From Christiangramia bathymodioli (lineage in GTDB: Bacteria; Bacteroidota; Bacteroidia; Flavobacteriales; Flavobacteriaceae): a stretch of DNA of 64,000 nt. A program made the translations under genes and the position numbers. The notes beneath the pieces were generated by a model. It worked only from the letters and a program-made list of their open reading frames with translations. It was not told the DNA's origin and did not search any database. How positions within the stretch are numbered: position 1 is the stretch's first letter; each line of letters starts with the position of its first letter. Below are positions 45,136-52,906 of the stretch, in pieces. The stretch lies in NCBI GenBank assembly GCA_009735695.1, contig SRSL01000002.1, positions 301,229-365,228 on the forward strand, written 5' to 3'.

Positions 45136-47054
45136 TAATTGTCCATTTTCCAGTGGGTTCTATAGAATTTACCTCTTGGTTTATCGGTTCGCTCATAGGA
45201 ATGTGCTCCGAAATAATCTCTTTGAGCCTGTATCATATTTGCAGAAGTTTGATAGGAAGTGAAATTCAGGAAATAATTAATAGCTGAAGCTGTAACGGGC
45301 ATAGGACAGCCGGCAGCCATGGCCTGAGTACCAACCTCAAGCATATCTTCTCTGCAGGTTTCAGTTTCCTGGATAAGATTTGGATTCAACAGCAGGTGTT
45401 TCTCAGGATTCTCTTTAAATCTTTCCACAAGGCTTTCCATTAATGCGGAACGAATGATACAACCATTGGTCCAGATCCTCGAAATTTCAGAAAGATCCAG
45501 GTTCCAATTATTTTCTTCAGAAGCTTTATAAATGAGGTCAAAACCTATCGCATGATTGATAATCTGTACCAGTTTAAAAGCTCCGAACAGTTTCTCCTTG
45601 ATGTCTTCGGAAATCTTATTTCGAGGTTTTTTATTATCATACAATTCGCTAGCTCTGGTTCTTAGTTCTTTTTCGCCTGAAATATTTCGTGCCATTACCG
45701 CCGTAGTGATAGTGTCCAAGGCTACACCATATTTAAGGGCAGCCTCTGTAGACCAGCCACCGGTACCCTTCTGCCCAGCAGCATCCAGGATCAGATCGAG
45801 CAGCAATTCGCCATTTTCCCTTCGCTGCAATATGTCAACCGAAATTTCGAGAAGATAACTATCCAGGCTTTCATTCCATTTCGAAAAAGTGGCGGCAATC
45901 TCCTCAATACTGAGGTTCATATAGAACCTTAAAAAATGGTAGGATTCCGCGATCAGTTGCATTTCCCCGTATTCGATCCCGTTATGAACCATTTTAACGA
46001 AATGACCGGAACCTTCGCGACCAATATACGTGCAACAGGCATCTCCATTTTTATCTTTGGCTGCAATACTTTCCAGAATGGAAGAGACTCTTGTATAAGC
46101 CTCCTGTGATCCTCCGGGCATGATGGAAGGACCGTTTCTGGCACCTTCTTCACCTCCGGAAACCCCTGTTCCAAGGTAATGGATATCTTTTTCTTCCAAT
46201 TCAGAAATTCTTCGCTGGGTGTCAAGGTAATGGGAATTTCCAGCATCGATAATTAGATCTCCTTCTTGAAGCAAAGGCAATACTTCTGAAATAACCGAAT
46301 CGACTGCCGGTCCTGCCTTAACCATTAGCAGAATGTTCCTCGGCCAGGGCAGATAGCGTAAGAATTTTTCCAAATCCTTGAACCAGCTGAAATAATAAAA
46401 CTCCTTATTCTCATCAGAAAAGTTTTTGGCGATATCCTCCTCTACTCCCTTAATTTCACGATTGTATACCGTAACCGAAACATTATTATCTGCCATATTG
46501 AGGGCCAGACCCTGACCCATGACTCCCAGGCCTATGATCCCTATTTTCGGCTTTTTGATCTCTTTAAGAATGCTATCTATACATTCCGCCGGAGTTTTGT
46601 CGGTTCTAATATGAATGCCATAGGCCGGTGGTTCAAGAGTATCAAATTGAGATTGAAGCAGTTCAGGATTAAAAAAATGATCCTTTCCTGACTGCATACG
46701 TGATCGAATCGCTTCCTTAGTTTCATACAGGTAGATCCATTCAAAACTAAGTTGGGTTTGATCCATTAAAAATTCCCTGTATCTTTCCTTCAATGCTGAA
46801 CAGGTAAAAACCGCACCATTCTTGTGCTGAACATTGTTGATCGTATCGGCAATCTTCTGTAACCAGGCCTTTCGGTCTTCATCGGTTAAAGGAGTGCCGT
46901 TTTTCATTTTCTCAATATTTTCTACCGAATGCATTTCATCACCTTCATAGAAAGGAATTTGTAGTTTTTCTGCGAGGCCTTTTGCCGTACTGGTTTTTCC
47001 TACGCCTGCAACACCCATCACGATATAAATGCGTTTTCCCCTGTCTTCCTGCAT
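45135..47054 (-). CDS. Gluconokinase / 6-phosphogluconate dehydrogenase fusion
   Basis: The 639-residue protein joins two enzymes that act one after the other. Residues 1-165 are gluconokinase, with the P-loop GVAGVGKT (14-21) and PFYEGDEMHSVENIEKM. Residues 169-639 are 6-phosphogluconate dehydrogenase, with the NADP motif GIIGLGVMG, the substrate motif GVSGGEEGARNGPSIMPGG, and catalytic Lys and Asn in FVKMVHNGIEYGEMQ. It turns gluconate plus ATP into ribulose-5-phosphate. Its stop overlaps the permease start by one base (TAATG). Confidence 0.92.
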   Translation of the reverse strand: MQEDRGKRIYIVMGVAGVGKTSTAKGLAEKLQIPFYEGDEMHSVENIEKMKNGTPLTDEDRKAWLQKIADTINNVQHKNGAVFTCSALKERYREFLMDQTQLSFEWIYLYETKEAIRSRMQSGKDHFFNPELLQSQFDTLEPPAYGIHIRTDKTPAECIDSILKEIKKPKIGIIGLGVMGQGLALNMADNNVSVTVYNREIKGVEEDIAKNFSDENKEFYYFSWFKDLEKFLRYLPWPRNILLMVKAGPAVDSVISEVLPLLQEGDLIIDAGNSHYLDTQRRISELEEKDIHYLGTGVSGGEEGARNGPSIMPGGSQEAYTRVSSILESIAAKDKNGDACCTYIGREGSGHFVKMVHNGIEYGEMQLIAESYHFLRFYMNLSIEEIAATFSKWNESLDSYLLEISVDILQRRENGELLLDLILDAAGQKGTGGWSTEAALKYGVALDTITTAVMARNISGEKELRTRASELYDNKKPRNKISEDIKEKLFGAFKLVQIINHAIGFDLIYKASEENNWNLDLSEISRIWTNGCIIRSALMESLVERFKENPEKHLLLNPNLIQETETCREDMLEVGTQAMAAGCPMPVTASAINYFLNFTSYQTSANMIQAQRDYFGAHSYERTDKPRGKFYRTHWKMDN

Positions 47055-47057
47055 ATC

Positions 47058-47471
47058 TTACTTTTTATAGATTTTATAATCAATTGAATATTTTCCTGGT
47101 CCGGTAAGAAGTAATAGGATAAAGCCGGAAAGATAAAGCAGAGGAAGTTCCTGTTTTCCAAAACCATCTGGCATATGGATGATAAGAGCTGCCGTTGCCA
47201 TGGTTAGAATAAGCGGAATGCTCGCTATTCGGGTAAGAAAGCCAAATATGATAAACAAAGAACAAAAGAATTCGGCGAAAACGGCAAATGAAAAGGTAAA
47301 TGCCGCTCCCAGCCCAAAAGGGTCGGCAAAAGAGATTTCCTCGGGCCCGAAGAATCGAAGTAATTTCGGTAGGCCATGTGTTAACATGAGACCTCCAATG
47401 CAAATTCGGAATATCAGTAGGCCAAGATCGGTTCTAAAAAGATTCAAATTGGTTGAGTAGCTGTGGTTCAT
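47058..47471 (-). CDS. DoxX-family membrane protein
   Basis: The 137-residue protein has four hydrophobic spans and the DoxX outline: GLLIFRICIGGLMLTHGLPKL at the N-terminus and TFSFAVFAEFFCSLFIIFGFLTR in the middle. Members are linked to respiration or sulfur oxidation, but function here is unknown. It starts the gluconate operon and its stop is three bases before the kinase fusion start. Confidence 0.88.
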   Translation of the reverse strand: MNHSYSTNLNLFRTDLGLLIFRICIGGLMLTHGLPKLLRFFGPEEISFADPFGLGAAFTFSFAVFAEFFCSLFIIFGFLTRIASIPLILTMATAALIIHMPDGFGKQELPLLYLSGFILLLLTGPGKYSIDYKIYKK

Positions 47472-47568
47472 GGAGGTTATTTTTCTGTAAGCTATTAAAA
47501 ATTACTGAATAAGTTAGCAGAAGCAAAGCTTATAACTCACCGAAAAACCTATTTTTGCCAAAAAGCTC

Positions 47569-48804
47569 ATGTCTAAAGTTCTGGTTATTGGATATGTTTG
47601 GCCTGAACCTGCTTCTTCTGCGGCAGGCAAAAGGATGATGCAACTAATTGAGCTATTTAGGGAACAGGCTTACCAGGTGATTTTTGCGACAACAGCCAGG
47701 CACACCGATAATATGGTGGATCTGGAAAGCCTGGGAATTTCTACCAGAAAGATCCAGTTAAACCATCCCTCCTTTGATGATTTTCTTGCTGAAGTAATGC
47801 CAGAAATCGTTGTTTTTGATCGGTTTATGATGGAAGAACAATTTGGCTGGCGCGTAGACGAAATTTGTCCAAATGCTTTAAAAATTTTGGATACCGAAGA
47901 TCTTCATTTTTTAAGGAAGGCAAGGGAAAAAGCTTTAAAAAAGCGGTTACCGGAATCTGAATTGATTCATGACCTGGACTTAACCAAACGTGAGATAGCT
48001 GCTATCTATCGCTGTGACCTTAGCCTGATCATTTCAGAATTCGAGATGCACCTGCTGAAGAAGGAATTTAATCTTCCTTCAGAATTTCTGCATTACCTGC
48101 CCTATTTGCTAAATAATCCTAAGGAAGAAGAAATAGCCCGGCTGCCTGCTTTTCAGGAGCGCAAGGACTTCATGTTTATCGGTAATTTTTTGCATGCACC
48201 AAACTGGGATTCGGTTTTATATCTGAAAGAAAAAATATGGTCGGGAATCAGGAAAAAGATCCCGGTGGCCAATTTGCATATATATGGAGCATATGCTTCA
48301 GAAAAGAATTTTCAGCTTGAAAATAAACAGCAGGGTTTCTATGTGCATGGTTGGGCAAGCGATTCATCTACGGTACTGAAACAGGCCAGATTATGCCTCG
48401 CACCAATTAAGTTTGGCGCCGGTCTAAAAGGTAAGTTCATCGATGCCATGCTGAATGGGACACCCTCTATAACTACGCCAACAGGAGCCGAAGGAATAGC
48501 TATAAATGGTCAATGGCCTGGTTTCATAGCCGAAGAGCCAGAAGACCTCATTGCCAGATCGGTTGAGCTTTATCATGATGAAGATCTGTGGAAGGGAAAA
48601 CAATTAAGAGGTTTTGAATTGCTTCGGAATCGTTTTGATAGGAATGAGTATTCAAAGGAATTTATTTCAAGAATTGAAACCTTAAAAGCAGGCCTTCAAA
48701 AACACCGAAAGCTCAATTTTACCGGCCAAATGTTAAAACATCATCTGCATCGCAGCACCTATTTTATGTCGCGATTTATCGAAGAAAAGAACCGGGAGAA
48801 ATAA
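47569..48804 (+). CDS. GT4-like glycosyltransferase
   Basis: The 411-residue protein has a GT-B outline: an N-terminal domain (VLVIGYVWPEPASSAAGKRM) and a C-terminal donor domain with DFMFIGNFLHAPNWDSVLYL and the motif CLAPIKFGAGLKGKFIDAML, where the expected acidic pair is weak. It likely transfers a sugar from a nucleotide donor to a glycan or lipid at the membrane. The Lys- and Arg-rich C-terminal end may bind the membrane. It is not in a polysaccharide cluster. Confidence 0.82.
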   Translation: MSKVLVIGYVWPEPASSAAGKRMMQLIELFREQAYQVIFATTARHTDNMVDLESLGISTRKIQLNHPSFDDFLAEVMPEIVVFDRFMMEEQFGWRVDEICPNALKILDTEDLHFLRKAREKALKKRLPESELIHDLDLTKREIAAIYRCDLSLIISEFEMHLLKKEFNLPSEFLHYLPYLLNNPKEEEIARLPAFQERKDFMFIGNFLHAPNWDSVLYLKEKIWSGIRKKIPVANLHIYGAYASEKNFQLENKQQGFYVHGWASDSSTVLKQARLCLAPIKFGAGLKGKFIDAMLNGTPSITTPTGAEGIAINGQWPGFIAEEPEDLIARSVELYHDEDLWKGKQLRGFELLRNRFDRNEYSKEFISRIETLKAGLQKHRKLNFTGQMLKHHLHRSTYFMSRFIEEKNREK

Positions 48805-48805
48805 A

Positions 48806-48840
48806 AAAACCGCTGGCTGCATTAGCATACCAACGGTTTT
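48806..48840. terminator. Terminator between glycosyltransferase and aspartate kinase genes
   Basis: AAAACCGCTGG pairs with CCAACGGTTTT (one mismatch) around a 13-base loop, between convergent genes ending at 48804 and 48859. Confidence 0.75.
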
Positions 48841-48858
48841 CACTACACAAAAAAACAG

Positions 48859-50193
48859 TTAACAGACTGACACGTTTTTTTCACTAAAAAGTTTTTGATT
48901 CAATTTTTGAAGAACCTCAATTTTATGTTTGGTATCCACGAGGAGTGAAATATTATTATTGCTCCCTCCATAGGAGATCATTCTCACCGGAACATCGTTA
49001 AGAATCTCGAAGATCCTGGAACTGCTTTTATCTTCGATAAGCCCCTCTCCTACCACGCAAATAATGCTATGTTCAAAATCTACATTTAATTCACCATAAT
49101 TTGACAATTCAGCAAGAATGCGATCAAGATTGCTGGTGTCGTCTATGGTAAGAGAAATCGCGATCTCAGAAGTAGTGATCATATCAATAGCCGTTTCATA
49201 TTTATCGAAGACTTCGAAGATCTTTTTCAGGAAACCGTGGGCCATTAACATTCGGTTTGACTTGATCTTGATAGCAGTAATGCCGTCTTTAGCCGAAATC
49301 GCTTTCAAACCCTGCCTGTCTGTCAAGGAACTGATGCAAGTTCCCTGGGCTTCTGGAGTGAAGGTGTTCTTTAAATATACCGGAATATTTTTTCCTATTA
49401 CCGGGGATATGGTTTGCGGGTGAAGGATCTTGGCCCCAAAATAGGCAAGCTCTGCGGCCTCCTCAAAGCTTAACTGGGAGATCGCATGGGTATTTTCAAC
49501 ATATCGCGGATCGTTATTGTGAAGTCCGCTAATGTCTGTCCAGATCTGAATTTCTTCTGCACGGATAGCAGCGCCAAGAATAGTCGCGGTGTAATCGCTT
49601 CCTCCCCTTTTCAGGGTGCTCACTTCGTATTTTGAATTTAACCTAACAAAGCCCTGAGCGATGAAGATATCGGTTGGTTCAGAATCTTTCAGAATATCGT
49701 TCAGAAGTTCTGCAACATGCCCAGTATCAGGATTCTCCAGATTCTCGATATGCATGAAATCACGGGAATTAAGCAATGTATTTTTTATACCCTGGAATTT
49801 TAAAAAAGAACTGAAAATATAAGTAAGCATAGTCTCGCCTGTGGTAAGGATCTTTGCGTTTACCTCCTCATTCCATGCCTGCGCGGTAGTGCTCTGAAGT
49901 TCCCCTAGAATTTCTTCAATATGATCCTTTACTTCCCTGCGGAAAGAAGCATCTGAAATAAGCTCGTCTATAAGATCAAAATGCTTGGTGCGTAAGGCTT
50001 TAATGACCGAAGCAACAGGCTTATTCTCATCCTTTTTACAGGCATCAGATAGTTCCACCAGGCTGTTGGTAACTCCCGACATAGCCGATAGAACCAGCAT
50101 TTTTGCTCCAGGTTGTGAGCTAATAATTTCTTTTACGTTCCGAATACTTGCTGCCGATCCAACAGAAGTACCACCAAATTTTAAAACTTTCAT
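48859..50193 (-). CDS. lysC: Aspartate kinase
   Basis: The 444-residue enzyme phosphorylates aspartate at the start of lysine, threonine and methionine synthesis. It has the kinase motif MKVLKFGGTSVGSAASI, the substrate motif FVRLNSKYEVSTLKRGGSDYTA and two ACT repeats at the C-terminus (about 305-440), where amino-acid feedback is expected. The unfused form stands alone. It is divergent from an ACT-domain gene across a 100-base region that carries a palindrome. Confidence 0.93.
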   Translation of the reverse strand: MKVLKFGGTSVGSAASIRNVKEIISSQPGAKMLVLSAMSGVTNSLVELSDACKKDENKPVASVIKALRTKHFDLIDELISDASFRREVKDHIEEILGELQSTTAQAWNEEVNAKILTTGETMLTYIFSSFLKFQGIKNTLLNSRDFMHIENLENPDTGHVAELLNDILKDSEPTDIFIAQGFVRLNSKYEVSTLKRGGSDYTATILGAAIRAEEIQIWTDISGLHNNDPRYVENTHAISQLSFEEAAELAYFGAKILHPQTISPVIGKNIPVYLKNTFTPEAQGTCISSLTDRQGLKAISAKDGITAIKIKSNRMLMAHGFLKKIFEVFDKYETAIDMITTSEIAISLTIDDTSNLDRILAELSNYGELNVDFEHSIICVVGEGLIEDKSSSRIFEILNDVPVRMISYGGSNNNISLLVDTKHKIEVLQKLNQKLFSEKNVSVC

Positions 50194-50262
50194 AGCTAAA
50201 GATTTGCAGCTGCATAGGTATCACTATTCCCTTCTGAGGCAAAAACTAATATTCATTTTATA

Positions 50263-50276
50263 TACATTTGTACAAA
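50263..50276 (+). promoter_or_regulatory. Promoter -7 box overlapped by a palindrome
   Basis: TACATTTG (50263-50270) is a perfect -7 box for the gene at 50294. It overlaps TTTGTACAAA (50267-50276), a perfect 10-base palindrome that could be an operator shared with the divergent lysC gene. Confidence 0.45.
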
Positions 50277-50293
50277 ATGTTCAATAATTAACA

Positions 50294-50938
50294 ATGAAGA
50301 CCATAACCACTGTTGTTCATGACATCATTCGGCATCAGCCCTTTCTGGACGATGCTATTGCCAGGGATATCGTGAATTTTAGCGGATTGGCGGCAGATAT
50401 TCAGCCCCAGGTAGAACGAGAAATGAGAAAAACGGTTAAGCAAGGCAGTATAATCATGGCCTTGCGGCGCTATGCCCCGAGACGCACCAAGATTAATATG
50501 GAGAGTTTGCGGGAATTGGGAGATATCATCGTAAGATCTGGAATAACAGAATATACCTTTCTTAATTCAAAAACCATCATAGCGAATAAGGCAAGATTGC
50601 TGGAAGCTGTAAAAGATCAAACCGGGGTTTATCTTAATTACTCCAGTAATTATCAGGAAAGCAATATATTGGTTTCGGCTTCTTTGACCGATCTGGTTGA
50701 AAAGTGTTTTAGAAATGAAGTAAGGGTTTCAATTAAAGAAGAATTGTCTTCGATTACCATTGGTTTACCAAAAAACAGTTCACAAACCGTTGGGCTCTAC
50801 TTCTATATATTCAAACTCCTGGCCTATGAAGGAATACCGGTATTCGAAATGATCTCTACCTCGAATTACTTTGCATTGTTTCTGGAAAAGGAATATATCA
50901 ACAAGGCCTTCTTATTGATGAATGAGATTAAGAAATGA
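50294..50938 (+). CDS. ACT-domain protein, possible regulator of aspartate-family synthesis
   Basis: The 214-residue protein has a helical N-terminal half (HDIIRHQPFLDDAIARDIVN) that could be a winged-helix module and contains a basic stretch (LRRYAPRRTKIN). The C-terminal part looks like an ACT domain: SSITIGLPKNSSQTVGLYFY and AYEGIPVFEMISTSNYF, much like the ACT repeats of aspartate kinase. It has no kinase domain. It probably binds an amino acid and controls or modulates the aspartate pathway, but this is inferred from domain and divergent position. Confidence 0.65.
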   Translation: MKTITTVVHDIIRHQPFLDDAIARDIVNFSGLAADIQPQVEREMRKTVKQGSIIMALRRYAPRRTKINMESLRELGDIIVRSGITEYTFLNSKTIIANKARLLEAVKDQTGVYLNYSSNYQESNILVSASLTDLVEKCFRNEVRVSIKEELSSITIGLPKNSSQTVGLYFYIFKLLAYEGIPVFEMISTSNYFALFLEKEYINKAFLLMNEIKK

Positions 50939-50939
50939 T

Positions 50940-51095
50940 CTACCAGTATTCATAATAAACTCCGGTCATTGCGACGATGGTCACTACAATGACTAAAGCG
51001 ATGGCAATGTAAACAGTATTATTAAGAAGTGTCTTTTTAAAGCGCCCTGAATTCTCTTCTCCTGAAGCGGAAGTTGACGATTGATTGGTTAGCAT
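50940..51095 (-). CDS. Small single-span membrane protein
   Basis: The ATG at 51095 gives a 51-residue protein: a polar N-terminal part (MLTNQSSTSASGEENSGRF) then one span (YIAIALVIVVTIVAMTGVYY). A longer frame reaching 51203 includes unlikely residues before this. I do not recognise the family. It is convergent with the ACT-domain gene, with stop codons one base apart. Coding status is supported mainly by the clean hydrophobic span. Confidence 0.55.
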   Translation of the reverse strand: MLTNQSSTSASGEENSGRFKKTLLNNTVYIAIALVIVVTIVAMTGVYYEYW

Positions 51096-51229
51096 AAAAT
51101 TTACATTTATTCGAATGGGCTTCAAGATACTAAAAATCAAAGACTTAATAATAGACTGATTTAAAGTTTTATTAAAAATACCCTCATGGGGGTATAGAAG
51201 CATTAAATTTAGAAGTCTAATTTTTACTC

Positions 51230-51361
51230 ATGAAAAATATAATAAGGGCCCTGCTGGCAGGTTGGGGAGCCAAAAAATTTGGCGGGGGCTGCGGTTGCAT
51301 CGGGATGATCGTGGTGTTTATCATCCTCTGGATCTTACTAGGCTACCTGGGTCTTGGATAA
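51230..51361 (+). CDS. Glycine-rich 43-residue membrane miniprotein
   Basis: A 43-residue frame starts MKNIIRALLAGWGAKKFGGG and continues with CGCIGMIVVFIILWILLGYL. It has a basic N-terminus, a Gly/Cys-rich loop and one hydrophobic span. A -7-like TAAATTTA lies just before it (51204-51211). Its stop codon directly abuts the stop of the convergent channel gene, forming TAATTA. I know no function. Such miniproteins are often missed in annotation. Confidence 0.6.
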   Translation: MKNIIRALLAGWGAKKFGGGCGCIGMIVVFIILWILLGYLGLG

Positions 51362-52456
51362 TTATTTATAGTCTTCTACCAATGCGCTCCATTCCATCGT
51401 TTTAAGAGTTCTGATCAAAACTGGATTGATCTTTTTTGTCAAAGGCGAATCCTTTGGAAAGGAGTAACTGTAATAATCCTTCTTAAGACTATGAGCGAGG
51501 ATTTCCAGTTCATCGGTAAGTTCTTGCTGCTGGATGATATGTTTCAGTATGGGCTCATCGTAAACAAAAATGTTCACTTCTTCATTTAATAAAGCCTCAA
51601 TGGCCTCCCCTTCATGTTCTACCAATTCACTTTCGATATTATATAAATCCAGTAATTCCTGGGAACTGGAACTTCTAACTGTTGCTACATTAAATCTTTG
51701 CAGGTCCTGAATACCGGTAATTTCTTCATTTATGCTTTTTACCGTAAGGGAAGAGGCGATCCCGGCTGTAAAGCTGGAAATGATGATCACTGCCATAAAC
51801 ATCCAGATAAGCCCAATTATCCTTCCGCCGGTTGTCCTGGGAGATTTGTCCCCATATCCTACTGTGGTCATGGTGACAGCGCTCCACCAGAATCCCTGCA
51901 TAATTCCTTTAAATCCATCCCCAAATTCTTCGTGGTTTCTTTTTCGTTCGAAAAGCCAGGCCAGAAAACCAAAAATGAAAATAACCAGCAGTAAAAGGAA
52001 AACTGCTTTAAAGAAATCCCAACTAAAGAAATTTTTAATATGCCGTAACAGGCTTGATTCTTTTCTTTGGACCAGGCTGGTATGGGATATAAAATAAGGT
52101 TGTGAAAAATCCATTTTGTTCAATCGATGTTCTGTCACCGTGATAGGATTCACACTCATATCTACCTCCCCGTTTTCGATGGCAGTAAGCAGACTGTTTA
52201 AATTATCGTATTCCCTGAATTCATATTCAGCCTGCAATTGTTCATTTACCAGTTTCCAGGAGGAAATGCTCAGGCCCGAGAAGCCGTGAGGTTGTTTTTC
52301 AATAAATGGGGGTGTTTCGGTAATTCCAATGATCAGTTTTCGGGATGGCTTATTTGTTGAATCTGTTTGGGAAAATAAATAATTACTTACCGAAAAAGTG
52401 AGAATTACAAAAACGAGAATTCTTGAAAACATGCTGGCTAATTTAAAGACAGGCAA
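51362..52456 (-). CDS. GluR0-like ligand-gated potassium channel
   Basis: The 364-residue protein has the layout of a prokaryotic ionotropic glutamate receptor. A signal peptide is followed by a split binding domain (S1 about 41-130, S2 about 240-364, with SBP motifs ITETPPFIEK and GEVDMSVNPITVTEHR). Between the halves lie two membrane spans (about 147-169 and 212-233) and a pore loop with TVGYGDKSP. The filter TVGYGD at 198-203 is that of potassium channels. The ligand is unknown; an amino acid is likely. ATG 52456 or 52432 could start it. Confidence 0.9.
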   Translation of the reverse strand: MPVFKLASMFSRILVFVILTFSVSNYLFSQTDSTNKPSRKLIIGITETPPFIEKQPHGFSGLSISSWKLVNEQLQAEYEFREYDNLNSLLTAIENGEVDMSVNPITVTEHRLNKMDFSQPYFISHTSLVQRKESSLLRHIKNFFSWDFFKAVFLLLLVIFIFGFLAWLFERKRNHEEFGDGFKGIMQGFWWSAVTMTTVGYGDKSPRTTGGRIIGLIWMFMAVIIISSFTAGIASSLTVKSINEEITGIQDLQRFNVATVRSSSSQELLDLYNIESELVEHEGEAIEALLNEEVNIFVYDEPILKHIIQQQELTDELEILAHSLKKDYYSYSFPKDSPLTKKINPVLIRTLKTMEWSALVEDYK

Positions 52457-52468
52457 AATAAAAGGAAT

Positions 52469-52906
52469 TTAATTCTTTAATGAATCTTTTTTAAAAATAT
52501 AGGCCATATTTAGCTTCTTTCTGCCAAATTCCCTGGCTTTCTGAACATCCTCCCCCATATAGATATCAATTTTATTATGCCAGCGATGGTGCATTTTATC
52601 CTTAACCAAAAAAACACTATCAAACCCCTCGATTTTCACTTTAGAATTATGGTCCAACCCCAGTTTCATGAGGTCCCTCGAGATAGCAATGGCATTCATT
52701 CCCGGTTTTAAGGTGTCGCCCCAGGCAGTTATTCTGGGATTATCTTCCGTTTGATAACCAACCGAATTATAGGCGGTCACCGTAACGCAAATGGTATCCC
52801 AGTCTATTTCTGAAGAAGAATCTGTTATATCCTTACATCCCCAGATCAATAATATTCCTGGTAACAACCAGGTGATTATTTTTAAGTGCTGAATTTCCTT
52901 TATCAT
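52469..52906 (-). CDS. 3D-domain lipoprotein
   Basis: The 145-residue protein has a lipoprotein-type start (IITWLLPGILLIWGC). Its C-terminal part is a 3D (Asp-Asp-Asp) domain: TVTAYNSV, ITAWGDTLKPGMNAIAISRD, FLVKDK and NKIDIYMGEDVQKAREFG, with three conserved Asp residues as in MltA and YorM-like proteins. The domain usually acts on peptidoglycan as a lytic transglycosylase or binds it. It is 0 bases before the oxidoreductase stop and probably shares its transcript. Confidence 0.85.
   Translation of the reverse strand: MIKEIQHLKIITWLLPGILLIWGCKDITDSSSEIDWDTICVTVTAYNSVGYQTEDNPRITAWGDTLKPGMNAIAISRDLMKLGLDHNSKVKIEGFDSVFLVKDKMHHRWHNKIDIYMGEDVQKAREFGRKKLNMAYIFKKDSLKN

Noticed and set aside
44756-45262. 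168-residue plus-strand frame
   Set aside because: It is antisense to the gluconate permease and kinase fusion genes.
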